Positions 43,746 to 53,496 of a stretch of 64,000 nucleotides of DNA are shown piece after piece; the stretch's first letter is position 1; each line of letters starts with the position of its first letter. Both the position numbers and the translations under genes were made by a program. Under the pieces are notes generated by a model. That model did no database searches. It had not been told where the DNA came from and saw nothing but the letters and a program-made list of their open reading frames with translations. The stretch is from an uncultured Acetatifactor sp. (GTDB lineage: Bacteria; Bacillota; Clostridia; Lachnospirales; Lachnospiraceae), in contig CAJUCE010000016.1 in NCBI GenBank assembly GCA_910584865.1, forward strand, positions 1-64,000, read 5' to 3'.

Positions 43746-46535
43746 ATGTGGGTACTGATATTGGGAGGACTGATTTTGGGATCGGTTATTGGTATTGTGT
43801 ACCTGGCCGGACGGTTTGCAAAATTCCGGTTGGTGCGGGAGGCTGTGAGAGGAAAGAAAATCCCAGGTTTTATTCTGGGACTGTTTTTGGTGGCACTGTC
43901 TGCATTTGGCATCGGGGCGGGTCTGGGCACAATCAATGCGGAGATTGTCATACTGCATCTGGTGGTAATCTGGCTGCTGTGTGACGCAGTCAATTGGATT
44001 GCGGAGAAAAAGCGGGGGGAGAAATTTTCAAGGTATTATGCGGGAGGAGCTGCAATCGCCGTCACCGCGGTGTATCTGGCCTGCGGATGGTTTCTGGCCA
44101 ATCATGTATGGAGAAAGCCCTATACGGTGGAGACGGACAAAAACGTGGGAACCCTGCGCATCGTGCAGTTTGCGGATTCTCATGTAGGTAATACCTTCAG
44201 CGGTGAAGGCTTTGCCCGATGGGTGGAGGATATGCAGGCGGAAAATCCGGATATTGTGGTAATCACAGGGGACTATGTGGACGACGATACCTCGAAGGAG
44301 GACATGGTTGCCGCCTGCCGGGCACTGGGCACACTTGAGACCACATATGGCGTCTATTATGTCTTCGGGAACCATGACAAGGGATATTACACATACCGTG
44401 GTTACAGCGGCGGGGATTTGATTGCGGAGCTTCAAAAAAACAATGTGGTTGTGCTGCAGGATGAGACTGTGCTGCTGGATAATCGTTTCTATCTGATCGG
44501 AAGGCAGGATCGCTCGGAGGATCAGATGGGGAGGCCCAGGGCGACTATGGAAGAGCTGACGGCAGGGCTGGATCCGGATAAATTCAGTATTGTCCTGGAC
44601 CACCAGCCCCATGACTACGAGGCCCAGGAGGCGTCGGGGGTGGATCTGGTGCTGTCCGGGCATACCCATGGAGGACAGTTGATCCCTCTTAACCGGATGG
44701 GGGAATGGCTGGGATTGGATGATAACTCTTATGGGTTGGAGAAAAGGGGGAATACCAGCTTTATCGTGACTTCCGGTATCTCGGACTGGGCGATTCAGTT
44801 TAAGACCGGGTGCAGGTCCGAGTATGTGGTGATTGATGTGCAGGGGGCACAGGCAGGAGGAAGCTCCGGGGCGGAAGCCGATTTCGGAGCTTCTTCCGAT
44901 GCCGGTTCGGAAGCGGAAACCGGGAGTGTGGGGGAGCTGACAACAGCGGAGATAAAGCAGTTTACCGATTTTGTGAATCAGCCGGAAAACAACGGATTTC
45001 TGCTGTCACAATATGACAATGCAGCAGGAGCGGATCTGAATCAGGTCTTCTACAATGGGGCGGGAATGGACACACGGCCCCTTTCGGAGGAGGAACAGGC
45101 TGCTTATGAGGCGAAGGGCTATTCGGTGGAAACGGATATCACGAGACTGTCGGCGGAGCAGATTGAGACATTTCTGCGGCAGAAGACGGGAATCGGCATG
45201 GCGGATATGACAGGAGGACTGGACTGGGTTTACCTGGAGGATTCTGACAGCTATGTATTTCAGCATGGCGATACCAACTTTTGTACCTTTGTCTGTACCG
45301 GCGGGACACGGATGGGAGAGCTTTATGAGCTTCGGCTCAAGGCGGCCGGAGACTATGTGTCCGATTGTGTTACCACTCTTGCAAAAAACGGGGAGGATTA
45401 CCGTTTTGTTTCCAACCGTTTCTCGGAGAATACAGATGATCTGAAGCGAATCCGGAAGATAGAGGAGCAAAGCTTTTCCCTGGAGATGGAGGGATGGGGA
45501 GAGGTGGAATTTGTATCCTATGAACCGGATATCCTGGAACATTTTCAGCAGGATGTTACCTTTAGCCTGGAGCAGGACGGCGCAGAAATCTTTGCCTTTC
45601 CGGAGGTGAGAGACGGGAATCAGAGGGTGAATGACCGTTTTGACAGGATTGAGGCCGTGGCGTTTGAGGATTATGACCAGGACGGATATACGGATGTCAT
45701 CATCATCTGTACCTATGAGCAGACAGACGGGGAGGATTCGGGAACCCGGCAGCAGGAGGTGCGGATATACAAGGGCGGGGAGCGGGTTTTCCGTTACATG
45801 GATCAGCTGTGCTTTTCCCTCAATATGGAAGGAAACAATCAAAGTATCTCCCAGGTGCTGGAAGAGATTGGGAAGGAGGCGCCTGATTTCAGCGGCATTG
45901 ACGGGGAGGTCCGGAAGCAGCTGGAAGCCTTTGCGGAGGCAAAGGGAGTGTGGGTGCCAAAGGATTATGAGCCTTTTGCATTCGGATACACGGTAGAAGA
46001 TTTGGACGGCGACGGCAGGCTGGAGCTGTTGGTGCAGGTGATGGCAGGAACGGGTCTGTATTCCGAAAATCATTTCTACCAGGCGAATGAAGCCGGCGGG
46101 ATAGAGGAGCTGCCCCAGGAGCTTTACGACGGAGTCTCTGAACTGGACATCGGGGTAAGCGGCGCGCAGGGAGAGGCATTCCGCGGCGAAGACGGCATGG
46201 TTTACTATATGGCATCCGATATTACGCGGAACGGGTATGCGGAGAGCTTTCACAGTGAAGGGGCTTATTACCTGAAGGACGGCTGTGTATACAGTACGGT
46301 GTACAGAGGACTTCATATGCAGGCCCAGGGGGAGGACTCCTGGACGGAAACCTGTTATGACGCCGGGGGGAACGAAATCAGCAGAGCGGATTGGGAACGG
46401 CTCAGGGAAGAGTTCCTGGCGGGGAAAGAGGAAATTCCGTATACGATTTTCTGGATATCCGCTTACCCTGAGGATGTGGAGATGGCCTCCACAGAGGAAA
46501 TTTTCAGGAATCTGGCGGAGTGTTGGCAGAACTGA
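43746..46535 (+). CDS. Membrane metallophosphoesterase fused to a large C-terminal domain
   Basis: 929 residues in two parts. Residues 1-120 contain about four transmembrane helices. Residues about 130-365 form a calcineurin-like phosphoesterase with all metal motifs: FADSHVG, GDYVDDD, GNHDKG and GHTHGGQ, like YkuE/YaeI. After a Gly/Ser/Ala/Glu linker (about 368-395) a 530-residue part follows with no motif I recognise. It carries calcium-loop-like DxDxDG segments (DYDQDGYTD, DLDGDGRLE) and looks like the extracytoplasmic domain of Lachnospiraceae lipoproteins. AGGAGAGAAGG precedes the ATG. The active site is presumably outside the cell; an envelope substrate is plausible. Confidence 0.85.
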   Translation: MWVLILGGLILGSVIGIVYLAGRFAKFRLVREAVRGKKIPGFILGLFLVALSAFGIGAGLGTINAEIVILHLVVIWLLCDAVNWIAEKKRGEKFSRYYAGGAAIAVTAVYLACGWFLANHVWRKPYTVETDKNVGTLRIVQFADSHVGNTFSGEGFARWVEDMQAENPDIVVITGDYVDDDTSKEDMVAACRALGTLETTYGVYYVFGNHDKGYYTYRGYSGGDLIAELQKNNVVVLQDETVLLDNRFYLIGRQDRSEDQMGRPRATMEELTAGLDPDKFSIVLDHQPHDYEAQEASGVDLVLSGHTHGGQLIPLNRMGEWLGLDDNSYGLEKRGNTSFIVTSGISDWAIQFKTGCRSEYVVIDVQGAQAGGSSGAEADFGASSDAGSEAETGSVGELTTAEIKQFTDFVNQPENNGFLLSQYDNAAGADLNQVFYNGAGMDTRPLSEEEQAAYEAKGYSVETDITRLSAEQIETFLRQKTGIGMADMTGGLDWVYLEDSDSYVFQHGDTNFCTFVCTGGTRMGELYELRLKAAGDYVSDCVTTLAKNGEDYRFVSNRFSENTDDLKRIRKIEEQSFSLEMEGWGEVEFVSYEPDILEHFQQDVTFSLEQDGAEIFAFPEVRDGNQRVNDRFDRIEAVAFEDYDQDGYTDVIIICTYEQTDGEDSGTRQQEVRIYKGGERVFRYMDQLCFSLNMEGNNQSISQVLEEIGKEAPDFSGIDGEVRKQLEAFAEAKGVWVPKDYEPFAFGYTVEDLDGDGRLELLVQVMAGTGLYSENHFYQANEAGGIEELPQELYDGVSELDIGVSGAQGEAFRGEDGMVYYMASDITRNGYAESFHSEGAYYLKDGCVYSTVYRGLHMQAQGEDSWTETCYDAGGNEISRADWERLREEFLAGKEEIPYTIFWISAYPEDVEMASTEEIFRNLAECWQN

Positions 46536-46751
46536 GGGCAGTTGCCTTGAAGAGGGCGGCCCTATTTGTCAATATGATAAAGCCTGTCCTCCTCGGTTGC
46601 CGGTTCCATGTGAGTTAAGTCTGCTACGGAGAGGCGCAGTAAGTCCGGCAGGCCGATCTGGATGACAGATTTCATCTTATGATAAAGAATAGGATTCAGA
46701 AGGAAGTTTCCGTACGTAAAAACGGGAACAGCAAGCAGGGAGGATTTTAAA

Positions 46752-47930
46752 ATGAATTACCGACAAGACAGATACGGCAACAATCTTTCCATCCTGGGCT
46801 ACGGCTGCATGCGGTTTTCCCGGACAGGGGGCAAAATCGACATAGACAAGGCGGAGCAGGAGATCATGGCCGCCTTCCGGGGCGGAGTGAACTACTACGA
46901 CACTGCCTATGTGTATTCGGGCAGCGAAGCGGCGCTTGGGGAAATCCTGGAGCGAAACAGGATCCGCGGGCAGGTAGCCATTGCCACCAAGCTGCCTCAT
47001 TACCTGATCAAGACAGCGGACAGCATGGAAAAATATTTCAGAGAACAGCTAAGACGTCTGCGGACGGATTATGTGGACTACTATCTCATGCACATGCTAA
47101 CGGATGTGAAAACCTGGGAACGGCTGAAAGGATTAGGGATCGTGGAGTGGCTGGAGCAGAAAAAGAAGAGCGGCGAGATCCGCCAGGCGGGATTTTCATA
47201 TCATGGAAATGCCGATATGTTCTGCCGGCTGGTGGACGCATACGACTGGGATTTCTGCCAGATACAGTATAATTATATGGATGAAAATACCCAGGCAGGG
47301 CGCAGGGGGCTTCAGTATGCCGCCGCAAAAGGGCTGCCCGTTATCATCATGGAGCCTTTGCGGGGCGGGAAACTGGTGAACAACCTTCCAAAAGAAGCCC
47401 GGGCACTGTTTGAGAACTATCCCGTAAAGCGCTCTCCGGCGGAGTGGGCATTCCGCTGGCTGTGGAATCAGGCGGAGGTAACCTGTGTATTGTCCGGCAT
47501 GAACTCCACGGAGATGGTGGAACAGAATGTGGAAACCGCTTCCGCGGGTGACCTGGGTGAGTTGGGGCCCGATGAGGAAGAGATGCTTCGGAAGGTGGTA
47601 CAGGCAATCAATGCCGGGATGAAGGTGGGCTGTACCGGCTGCGGCTACTGCATGCCATGCCCACGGAATGTGGACATCCCGGGAACCTTTGCGTCCTACA
47701 ACCGCCGCTATTCCGAGGGGAAGGGCGCGGCGTTTATGGAGCATTTTATGTGTACCGCCCTGCGGGGGACTTCGGCCGCAGCCGCTAACTGTATCGAGTG
47801 CGGGAAATGTGAGCAGCACTGTCCGCAGCACATAGAGATTCGAAAGGAACTGAAGAATGCGCGCAGGCAGTTGGAAGGGCCGGCTTACAAAATCGGACGG
47901 AAGATTGTATCGCTCTTCAGGCTGTACTGA
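46752..47930 (+). CDS. Aldo/keto reductase with C-terminal 4Fe-4S domain
   Basis: 392 residues. The first ~300 form an aldo/keto reductase barrel with the D-Y-K-H tetrad in YDTAYVYSG, ATKLPHY and MHMLTDV. The C-terminus has two cysteine clusters, CTGCGYCMPCPRNVDIP and CIECGKCEQHCPQHI, typical of ferredoxin-type AKRs of anaerobes. These use NAD(P)H and iron-sulfur centres to reduce aldehydes or ketones. GGGAGG precedes the ATG. Monocistronic in appearance. Confidence 0.93.
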   Translation: MNYRQDRYGNNLSILGYGCMRFSRTGGKIDIDKAEQEIMAAFRGGVNYYDTAYVYSGSEAALGEILERNRIRGQVAIATKLPHYLIKTADSMEKYFREQLRRLRTDYVDYYLMHMLTDVKTWERLKGLGIVEWLEQKKKSGEIRQAGFSYHGNADMFCRLVDAYDWDFCQIQYNYMDENTQAGRRGLQYAAAKGLPVIIMEPLRGGKLVNNLPKEARALFENYPVKRSPAEWAFRWLWNQAEVTCVLSGMNSTEMVEQNVETASAGDLGELGPDEEEMLRKVVQAINAGMKVGCTGCGYCMPCPRNVDIPGTFASYNRRYSEGKGAAFMEHFMCTALRGTSAAAANCIECGKCEQHCPQHIEIRKELKNARRQLEGPAYKIGRKIVSLFRLY

Positions 47931-48031
47931 CAAATTTTTTTATCTTCGGAAAATTTTATTTGCTTTTCCGGGGAGTTGATGGTACAATGGCAACAGTACT
48001 TAAAAAATTCAGTTAAAGGAGGAAACCTGAT

Positions 48032-48070
48032 ATGGCAGAGAATAAGAAAATGGAGGCTTCGGTTAACTGA
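48032..48070 (+). other. Twelve-codon frame with strong ribosome site
   Basis: AAAGGAGG (48016-48023) is followed by ATG at 48032 and MAENKKMEASVN before TGA. A terminator comes 57 bases later. It may be a leader peptide, the start of a lost gene, or chance; I see no regulated gene immediately behind it except the repeat-rich frame at 48344. Confidence 0.3.
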
Positions 48071-48126
48071 ACAGAGGGCATGGAAATGTCCATTTTTAGG
48101 TACCTGTATGAATACTGTCGATGAAA

Positions 48127-48153
48127 GGCACATCATATTGGTGTGTCTTTTTT
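48127..48153 (+). terminator. Rho-independent terminator
   Basis: A nine-pair stem GGCACATCA / TGGTGTGTC (two G-U) with a three-base loop, followed by TTTTTT. It ends any transcript of the aldo/keto reductase and the 12-codon frame. The stretch 48154-48343 shows no gene. Confidence 0.8.
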
Positions 48154-48343
48154 GTGTGCAGAATTACGGCCAGGATCCGGGAAAAGAATCCTCAGGCACT
48201 TTAGGGCGAGGTCCTGCGCATTCCGGCAAGATTTCAGTTCGTTCCAGTTTGTCCGGGTGAGGAAGGGAAAAGGCTGGGAGCCTGCACCGTCCTGTTTGGC
48301 GGGTAAGGCCCGTCCGGGTTAGGAAAGGAAAAGGTGATGTGTT

Positions 48344-48643
48344 ATGGCAGAAAAAGAAATTATGGGAATGGAAATACGGATGTTGGAAAACAGAATGCCA
48401 AAAGGCAGAATGGTTAAAGCCGCAGTAATCGAAAACAGAATAATAAAATACAGAATGACAGAAGGCAGAATGATTAAAGCCACAGTAACTGAAAACAGAA
48501 TATTCAAAAAAAGACTGACTGAAGCACGAGTGCTCAAAGCTCAAATGATCGAAACGAGACAAAAACACAAAACAAAGAATCAAAGGAGATTGCAATTTGA
48601 AGAGATTAAAGTATTATATCCTGAATATGAAACCGGCCAGTGA
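48344..48643 (+). CDS. Repeat-built basic protein, 99 aa (doubtful)
   Basis: The frame opens with AAAGGTG upstream and consists of a 20-residue unit (ENRIIKYRMTEGRMIKATVT) repeated about three times, encoded by an exact 60-bp period at 48361, 48421 and 48481. The product would be strongly basic and helical. It overlaps the start of the next gene by 47 bases, which is unusual for two real genes here. It may instead be a non-coding repeat with an accidental open frame. Confidence 0.3.
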   Translation: MAEKEIMGMEIRMLENRMPKGRMVKAAVIENRIIKYRMTEGRMIKATVTENRIFKKRLTEARVLKAQMIETRQKHKTKNQRRLQFEEIKVLYPEYETGQ

Positions 48644-50534
48644 AACTTATGAGGAGATGTACGAAGGCAAAATGCTTGAAAGCTTCCTGGACAAAGACCC
48701 CATCGTGCATAACCATGCCGTATACTGGGACGGGGAGATCGGCTACGAAATGACGAAAAGCAACCGCCTGGAGCTGTCGAAGCCTACGGTTACCATCCAT
48801 ATTCCGGCAAAGCAGTTCCCTGTGGAGGACACCGGGACGGCGGCCCTGGATTCCGTTTTCCGGGCGTTCATTCCCTACATCAGGGAACTGAATGAAGGCA
48901 ACGGCAACAGGAAGCGGACCGCCAGGGAGAACGGTTACTACTATATTTATGAACCCAACAATAAAGTCCTGGCCAGAAACGTGGTGTCAGCGAAGATGGT
49001 GCCCCAGAAATATTACCGGATTCTGGGCAAAAATACCATCGAGCCCATCGACGGCCTGCGGGACAGAGGGCTTACCTCTTATTCGCCGGGGAAAAACTGC
49101 ATGATCCAACCCATGGACGGGCAGAGGGGGATACCGTCCTATCTGTGCGTCAGCATCATGATCCAGGTGCAGCTGCCGGAGGGAAAACACAAGAAGGCAG
49201 TCCAGATGCTGACCCATGACCTGCCGGAGGCGGTGAACCGCTTTGTGGAGGAGTTCGATCAGGGAAGGCTTAAGGAGGCGGTTGCCCTTTATGAAAAACA
49301 GGAGGCCATCCGGGCATGGCTGCGGGAGACGGGGGACTGCGCCTTTGTGGCGGAGGGAAGCATCCTGCCCAGGAGTAAGGGCGGCGACAGTCCGCTGCCG
49401 GGAGCGGTTCCCTTTGCGGCGCCGCAGGGAGAGGCTGTGGAAGTGGAAGGCGTGAAGGGAATGGTTTTCCGGAAAGGCGTAACGGTAATAACGGGAGGAG
49501 GGTATTCCGGAAAGAGCACCCTGTTGGATGCCCTGAGCGCGGGTATCTATAACCATATCGGCGGTGACGGCAGGGAACTGGTGATCACGGACGCTTCCGC
49601 TATGAAAATATCCGCGGAGGACGGCAGAAGCATCCGCCATGTGAACCTTTCCCCCTTTATCAAATGGATTCCGGGTGGGGATCCGAAGGATTTTTCCACG
49701 GAGCATGCCTCCGGATCCACCTCCCAGGCAGCCAATATTATGGAGGCCGTGGGCTGGGGGAGCCGGCTGCTGATGATCGACGAGGACAAATCCGCCACCA
49801 ATTTTATGATACAGGACCGGGCTATGAAGGCTTTGATTGAAAAGGAGCCCATCACGCCCTTTGTGGAGCGGGTGCAGGAGCTGTCCGTGAGAAAGGGCGT
49901 TTCCACTATTCTGGTAATCGGCGGCAGCAGCGAATATTTACAGGCGGCAGACCGGATTTATATGATGAAGGATTACCGGATACAGCAGGTGACGGATATG
50001 GCGAAGGCGCTGCAGGCGGAATATGTTGGCCGGGGCGGGGAGAAGCTGTGGCAGGAGAAAAATGCGTGTGAGGGCAGGGAACTGCAGCCGGAACCGGCGG
50101 ATTTTACAAATAGAGACCAGGTGGACGCCAATTTCCTGAATACCCGTCCGGAAGGCTCCGCCACGGAGGTGCTGAAGGTGTCGGATTTAGGCTTCCTGAT
50201 CCTGGGGGAGGAGCGGGTCGATATCCGTTTGCTGCATGATATCGCCAGTATTCCGCAGCTGAACGCCATTGCCTTTCTGCTGCGGCGGCTGATGGGGCAG
50301 GTGAATCCCCTGGAGCGGTTTCAGAAATTTAATCTGTCCCGGGAGGCAGCCCCTGACCCCAGATGGGTTTGCCGGGAGAAGGAGGTGGAGCGCCTGTTGG
50401 AGGAAATCGGGCGGGAAGGCCTGGAAGCGGCATATTCCCCCTTCTTTACAGAATGCAGCAGATGGATGGACATGCCCAGGAAGTATGAGCTGCTGGCGGT
50501 TTTGAGCAGGATGCGCCTGGAGGCTGCGCCATAG
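48597..50534 (+). CDS. ABC-class P-loop ATPase (PF09818-type)
   Basis: 645 residues belonging to the predicted ABC-class ATPase family, which are soluble and lack a transport domain. Walker A is TGGGYSGKSTLLDAL in the middle of the protein and the Walker B/switch region is LLMIDEDKSATNFM. SGSTSQAANIMEA and RKGVSTILVIGGSSEYL are also typical. TTG start 48597 has AAAGGAG nine bases upstream. A role in RNA or DNA metabolism is suspected for the family but unproven. The stop codon lies at the start of a 14-bp minisatellite. Confidence 0.88.
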   Translation: MKRLKYYILNMKPASETYEEMYEGKMLESFLDKDPIVHNHAVYWDGEIGYEMTKSNRLELSKPTVTIHIPAKQFPVEDTGTAALDSVFRAFIPYIRELNEGNGNRKRTARENGYYYIYEPNNKVLARNVVSAKMVPQKYYRILGKNTIEPIDGLRDRGLTSYSPGKNCMIQPMDGQRGIPSYLCVSIMIQVQLPEGKHKKAVQMLTHDLPEAVNRFVEEFDQGRLKEAVALYEKQEAIRAWLRETGDCAFVAEGSILPRSKGGDSPLPGAVPFAAPQGEAVEVEGVKGMVFRKGVTVITGGGYSGKSTLLDALSAGIYNHIGGDGRELVITDASAMKISAEDGRSIRHVNLSPFIKWIPGGDPKDFSTEHASGSTSQAANIMEAVGWGSRLLMIDEDKSATNFMIQDRAMKALIEKEPITPFVERVQELSVRKGVSTILVIGGSSEYLQAADRIYMMKDYRIQQVTDMAKALQAEYVGRGGEKLWQEKNACEGRELQPEPADFTNRDQVDANFLNTRPEGSATEVLKVSDLGFLILGEERVDIRLLHDIASIPQLNAIAFLLRRLMGQVNPLERFQKFNLSREAAPDPRWVCREKEVERLLEEIGREGLEAAYSPFFTECSRWMDMPRKYELLAVLSRMRLEAAP

Positions 50535-50661
50535 GGACTGTGCCATAGGGACTGCGTCATAGGGACTGCGCCATAGGGACTGCGTCATAGGGACTGCGCC
50601 GAAGGGACTGCGCCATAGGGACTGCGCCGAAGGGGTTGCGCCGAAGGGGTTGCGCCGCAGG
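50528..50661 (+). repeat. 14-bp minisatellite at the 3' end of the ATPase gene
   Basis: Nine and a half units of gccatagggactgc (variants gtcata, gccgaa, gggttgc) run without interruption from the last codons of the ATPase gene. The first unit contains its TAG stop. Because 14 is not a multiple of three, the stop recurs in alternating frames. Confidence 0.9.
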
Positions 50662-50813
50662 ATATAAATAGATTGACACGTATCATCCGCATTCCGATTG
50701 GCCGGAAGTTGCCTGGCTTGTGGAAAGACAGCACTTTCGGTCAAGAAAAAGATGCTCCCATGCGATATCCTTAAGGAATGGCAGATCAGATAAGCCGGCA
50801 TAAGGAGGTTAGG

Positions 50814-52628
50814 ATGGAGACGCAGAAAAAGAAGGATGTCCCCCGGAATTTTTGGAAAAACATTTGTTCGCTGATTAGTTTTATACGGTTAAACGACAAA
50901 AGAATATTTCTATGGATAGGAAGTTCCATTGTCCTGTCGGCGTTGGTGCCGTTTCCCTACATCCTGCTTTCCAGGAAGGTGATAGACGCCTTCACCGGAA
51001 ATGTGGATTATACGGCCACAGTAAAGATCATAGCGCTCATGGTGGCCCTGGACTGGCTGCTTCGGACCGTGAACCAGTTCATTGACACGGAGCTGGATAA
51101 AAAGGTCAAACGCCTGGAATACGGGGCCATTCAGAGGCTTTTTTACAAAATGTCCGTCCTGGATTATGAGCTGTTGGACGATGCGGATACAAAAGATAAA
51201 TTCGGGAAGGCAACCAAGTGTGTGATGTCGCTGAATTTTTATGAACTGGTGTTGTCCGTGAGGACATTTTTCTCCGGCGGGCTGATCCTGCTGGGGGTCA
51301 TGGGCATCATCGGGTCAGTGGACCCGGTGCTGCTCGTGGTGATTTCACTGGTGATCCTGGCGAACGCGTATGCCAATTCGAGACTGAAGAAATACAGGTA
51401 CAGGATGGACAGCGAGCTCTGGCCCATTGACCGGAAGATGGAATGGTTTATGCAGTTTTCCGCCAATATCGAGTATGCAAAGGAAATCAGGGTCAATCAG
51501 CTGCAGGAGTTTATTTTTCAAAAGTACCGAAAGCTGTCGGACCATTATTACGGCCTGCTGGACCGTATCACGGATTCGGAGGGGATCGTGAGGTACATAG
51601 GGATTCTTTTGTCCGCCCTGCAGGAGGGTATGGCCTACCTTGTGCTGGGCTTTAAGATCCTGGTGGAAAAGACATTGACGGTGGGCGAGTTTACCATGGT
51701 CTTCGGCGCCATTACTTCCTTTAAGAATGCCTGCAGCGGGATGATAGGAGGCATCATTGAAGTCCTGAACAGAGGGCGGTATTTTTCCAATTATCTGGAA
51801 TTCATGGAGTTGGAAGGCAATAACCGCAAAGGGGATGCGCCTGCGGAGGTCAGGCCGGGGCAGGGGGTGGAGATCGAGTTTAAGCATGTCTCTTTCCGAT
51901 ATCCCAACCAGAACAAATACGCGCTGAAGGACATCAATGTGAAGCTTGCGCCGTTTACAAGGGTTGCGGTCATCGGGGACAACGGGGCGGGAAAAACCAG
52001 CTTTATCAAGCTATTGTGCAGGCTGTACGAGCCGGAGGAAGGGCAGATTATGATAAACGGCAGGGATATCCGCGAGCTGGATTACAGGTCCTATCAGAAG
52101 ATCCTGTCCGTGGTTTTCCAGGATTATAAGCTTTTTTCCTTTTCCGTCCGGGAGAATATCCTGTTTTCCCAGGACCGGGAGAGAGAAGAGGAGATTTACC
52201 AAAAGGCAGCGTATATGGGCGCGGATGCCATGCTGAAGGCGCTGCCCCAGGGGTTGGATACATTGCTGTTTAAGGATTATGACGCGGCGGGGGTGAACCT
52301 TTCCGGAGGCGAGGGGCAGAAGGTGGCTATCCTGAGGGCCCTGTTCAAGGAGTCGGAGATTATGATACTGGACGAGCCCACGGCAGCCCTGGACCCGGAT
52401 GCGGAAAAGAAGATATATGAGAGCTTCCAGGCCTTTTCAAAGGGCAAAACTGCCGTCTATATATCCCACAGGCTTGCCAGTGCGCGCTACTGCGACAAGA
52501 TCCTGGTGTTTAAGGACGGAGAGCTGTGTGAACAGGGAGACCACGAGAGCCTGATGGCCCTGGGCGGAGAGTATAAAAGGCTTTATCAGATCCAGGCAGG
52601 GTATTATGCGGAGAAGGCGGCAGGATAA
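50814..52628 (+). CDS. ABC exporter (fused permease-ATPase)
   Basis: 604 residues. The membrane domain (about 1-330) starts with FWKNICSLISFIRL and six helices; the ATPase has Walker A GDNGAGKTSF, signature LSGGEGQKVAILRAL, Walker B IMILDEPTAALDP and H-loop YISHRLAS. AAGGAGG precedes ATG 50814; an in-frame ATG 12 codons earlier has no site. The ATPase closely resembles the truncated copy at 20189, which helps show what that copy lost. Substrate unknown; exporters of this type in Lachnospiraceae often handle peptides or drugs. Confidence 0.92.
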   Translation: METQKKKDVPRNFWKNICSLISFIRLNDKRIFLWIGSSIVLSALVPFPYILLSRKVIDAFTGNVDYTATVKIIALMVALDWLLRTVNQFIDTELDKKVKRLEYGAIQRLFYKMSVLDYELLDDADTKDKFGKATKCVMSLNFYELVLSVRTFFSGGLILLGVMGIIGSVDPVLLVVISLVILANAYANSRLKKYRYRMDSELWPIDRKMEWFMQFSANIEYAKEIRVNQLQEFIFQKYRKLSDHYYGLLDRITDSEGIVRYIGILLSALQEGMAYLVLGFKILVEKTLTVGEFTMVFGAITSFKNACSGMIGGIIEVLNRGRYFSNYLEFMELEGNNRKGDAPAEVRPGQGVEIEFKHVSFRYPNQNKYALKDINVKLAPFTRVAVIGDNGAGKTSFIKLLCRLYEPEEGQIMINGRDIRELDYRSYQKILSVVFQDYKLFSFSVRENILFSQDREREEEIYQKAAYMGADAMLKALPQGLDTLLFKDYDAAGVNLSGGEGQKVAILRALFKESEIMILDEPTAALDPDAEKKIYESFQAFSKGKTAVYISHRLASARYCDKILVFKDGELCEQGDHESLMALGGEYKRLYQIQAGYYAEKAAG

Positions 52629-52689
52629 TTGCTGCATCCCGGCTGCCCTGCCTTGTATGAAAGGTTGGGGATTACCATGGCTGCCCGCG

Positions 52690-53496
52690 TCACATCCTGG
52701 CCTCCATCAGGTTACTGGAGGAATACCGCCGCAGCCCCCTGTAGAACACGAACACCGCTGCAGCCGAGAGCAGAACCGTATACCCCAGAACCGCGAGAAA
52801 AGTCCTTCCGTCAAAGCGCATCATCACATGCACCGGGCGGTAAATTGCCATGCCCACGGGCAGGAGGTTGTAGATCAGGAACCTGGCCGTACCCTTAAAG
52901 ATCCCGTCCGGATAGGTGGAGAAGCTGATGGTACTGTTTACCATATGGCTTCCGAAGGCGTCCGCCCGCACAAACCAAAAGGACAGGCTGCCCAGCAGCA
53001 GGGAAAACGCAGTGAGAATGACGGCCCCTGTCACCGTGAACAGCAAAAACAGCAGCAGCCGTCCCGGGCTGAAGCAGAAGATGCACAGCACCAGCAGGCC
53101 ATAGAGCAGATCCCCTATGGCAGAGGTATTGGTGGAGGAGGTGAGCACGGCAAGCAGCACATTTTTTGGTTGTACCAGGTAGGCGTCCAGCTTACCGTTT
53201 ATGATCAGCTCCGGAAGGGAGAAAGCCCTTGCGAAGAAAATCCGGGACAGCCCGAAGGTGCTGGCCGCCAATCCCCACAGAAGCATTACGTCCGCCATGG
53301 AGTAGCCGCCGATATCTTCTTTTAACCGGAATAAAATTATCCACTGAATGATAAAACTGGCGTTGTTCAGCACCATAAACCCCACATTGGTCAAAAAGGT
53401 AACCTTATTCAGCATTTCCCGCATAATATTGAATTTCACGGCCAGCAGGCATACCCGCAGCTGATTCCGAATCCGATGTTTAACCGCCGTTGACAT
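52690..53496 (-). CDS. ABC-2 family permease (second subunit)
   Basis: About 268 residues with six hydrophobic segments, of the ABC-2 type found in NatA-like systems with two permeases (PF06182-like). LVQPKNVLLAVL and FSTYPDGIFKG are characteristic. ATG 53496 overlaps the 3' end of the upstream permease gene by 17 bases and follows AAAGGGGG, suggesting coupling; ATG 53520 is an alternative without a site. Works with the permease and ATPase encoded upstream. Confidence 0.88.
   Translation of the reverse strand: MSTAVKHRIRNQLRVCLLAVKFNIMREMLNKVTFLTNVGFMVLNNASFIIQWIILFRLKEDIGGYSMADVMLLWGLAASTFGLSRIFFARAFSLPELIINGKLDAYLVQPKNVLLAVLTSSTNTSAIGDLLYGLLVLCIFCFSPGRLLLFLLFTVTGAVILTAFSLLLGSLSFWFVRADAFGSHMVNSTISFSTYPDGIFKGTARFLIYNLLPVGMAIYRPVHVMMRFDGRTFLAVLGYTVLLSAAAVFVFYRGLRRYSSSNLMEARM

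Noticed and set aside
45006..46316. Reverse-strand reading frame opposite the metallophosphoesterase fusion
   Set aside because: Antisense shadow without ribosome site or motifs; the forward frame has continuous domain-like sequence.
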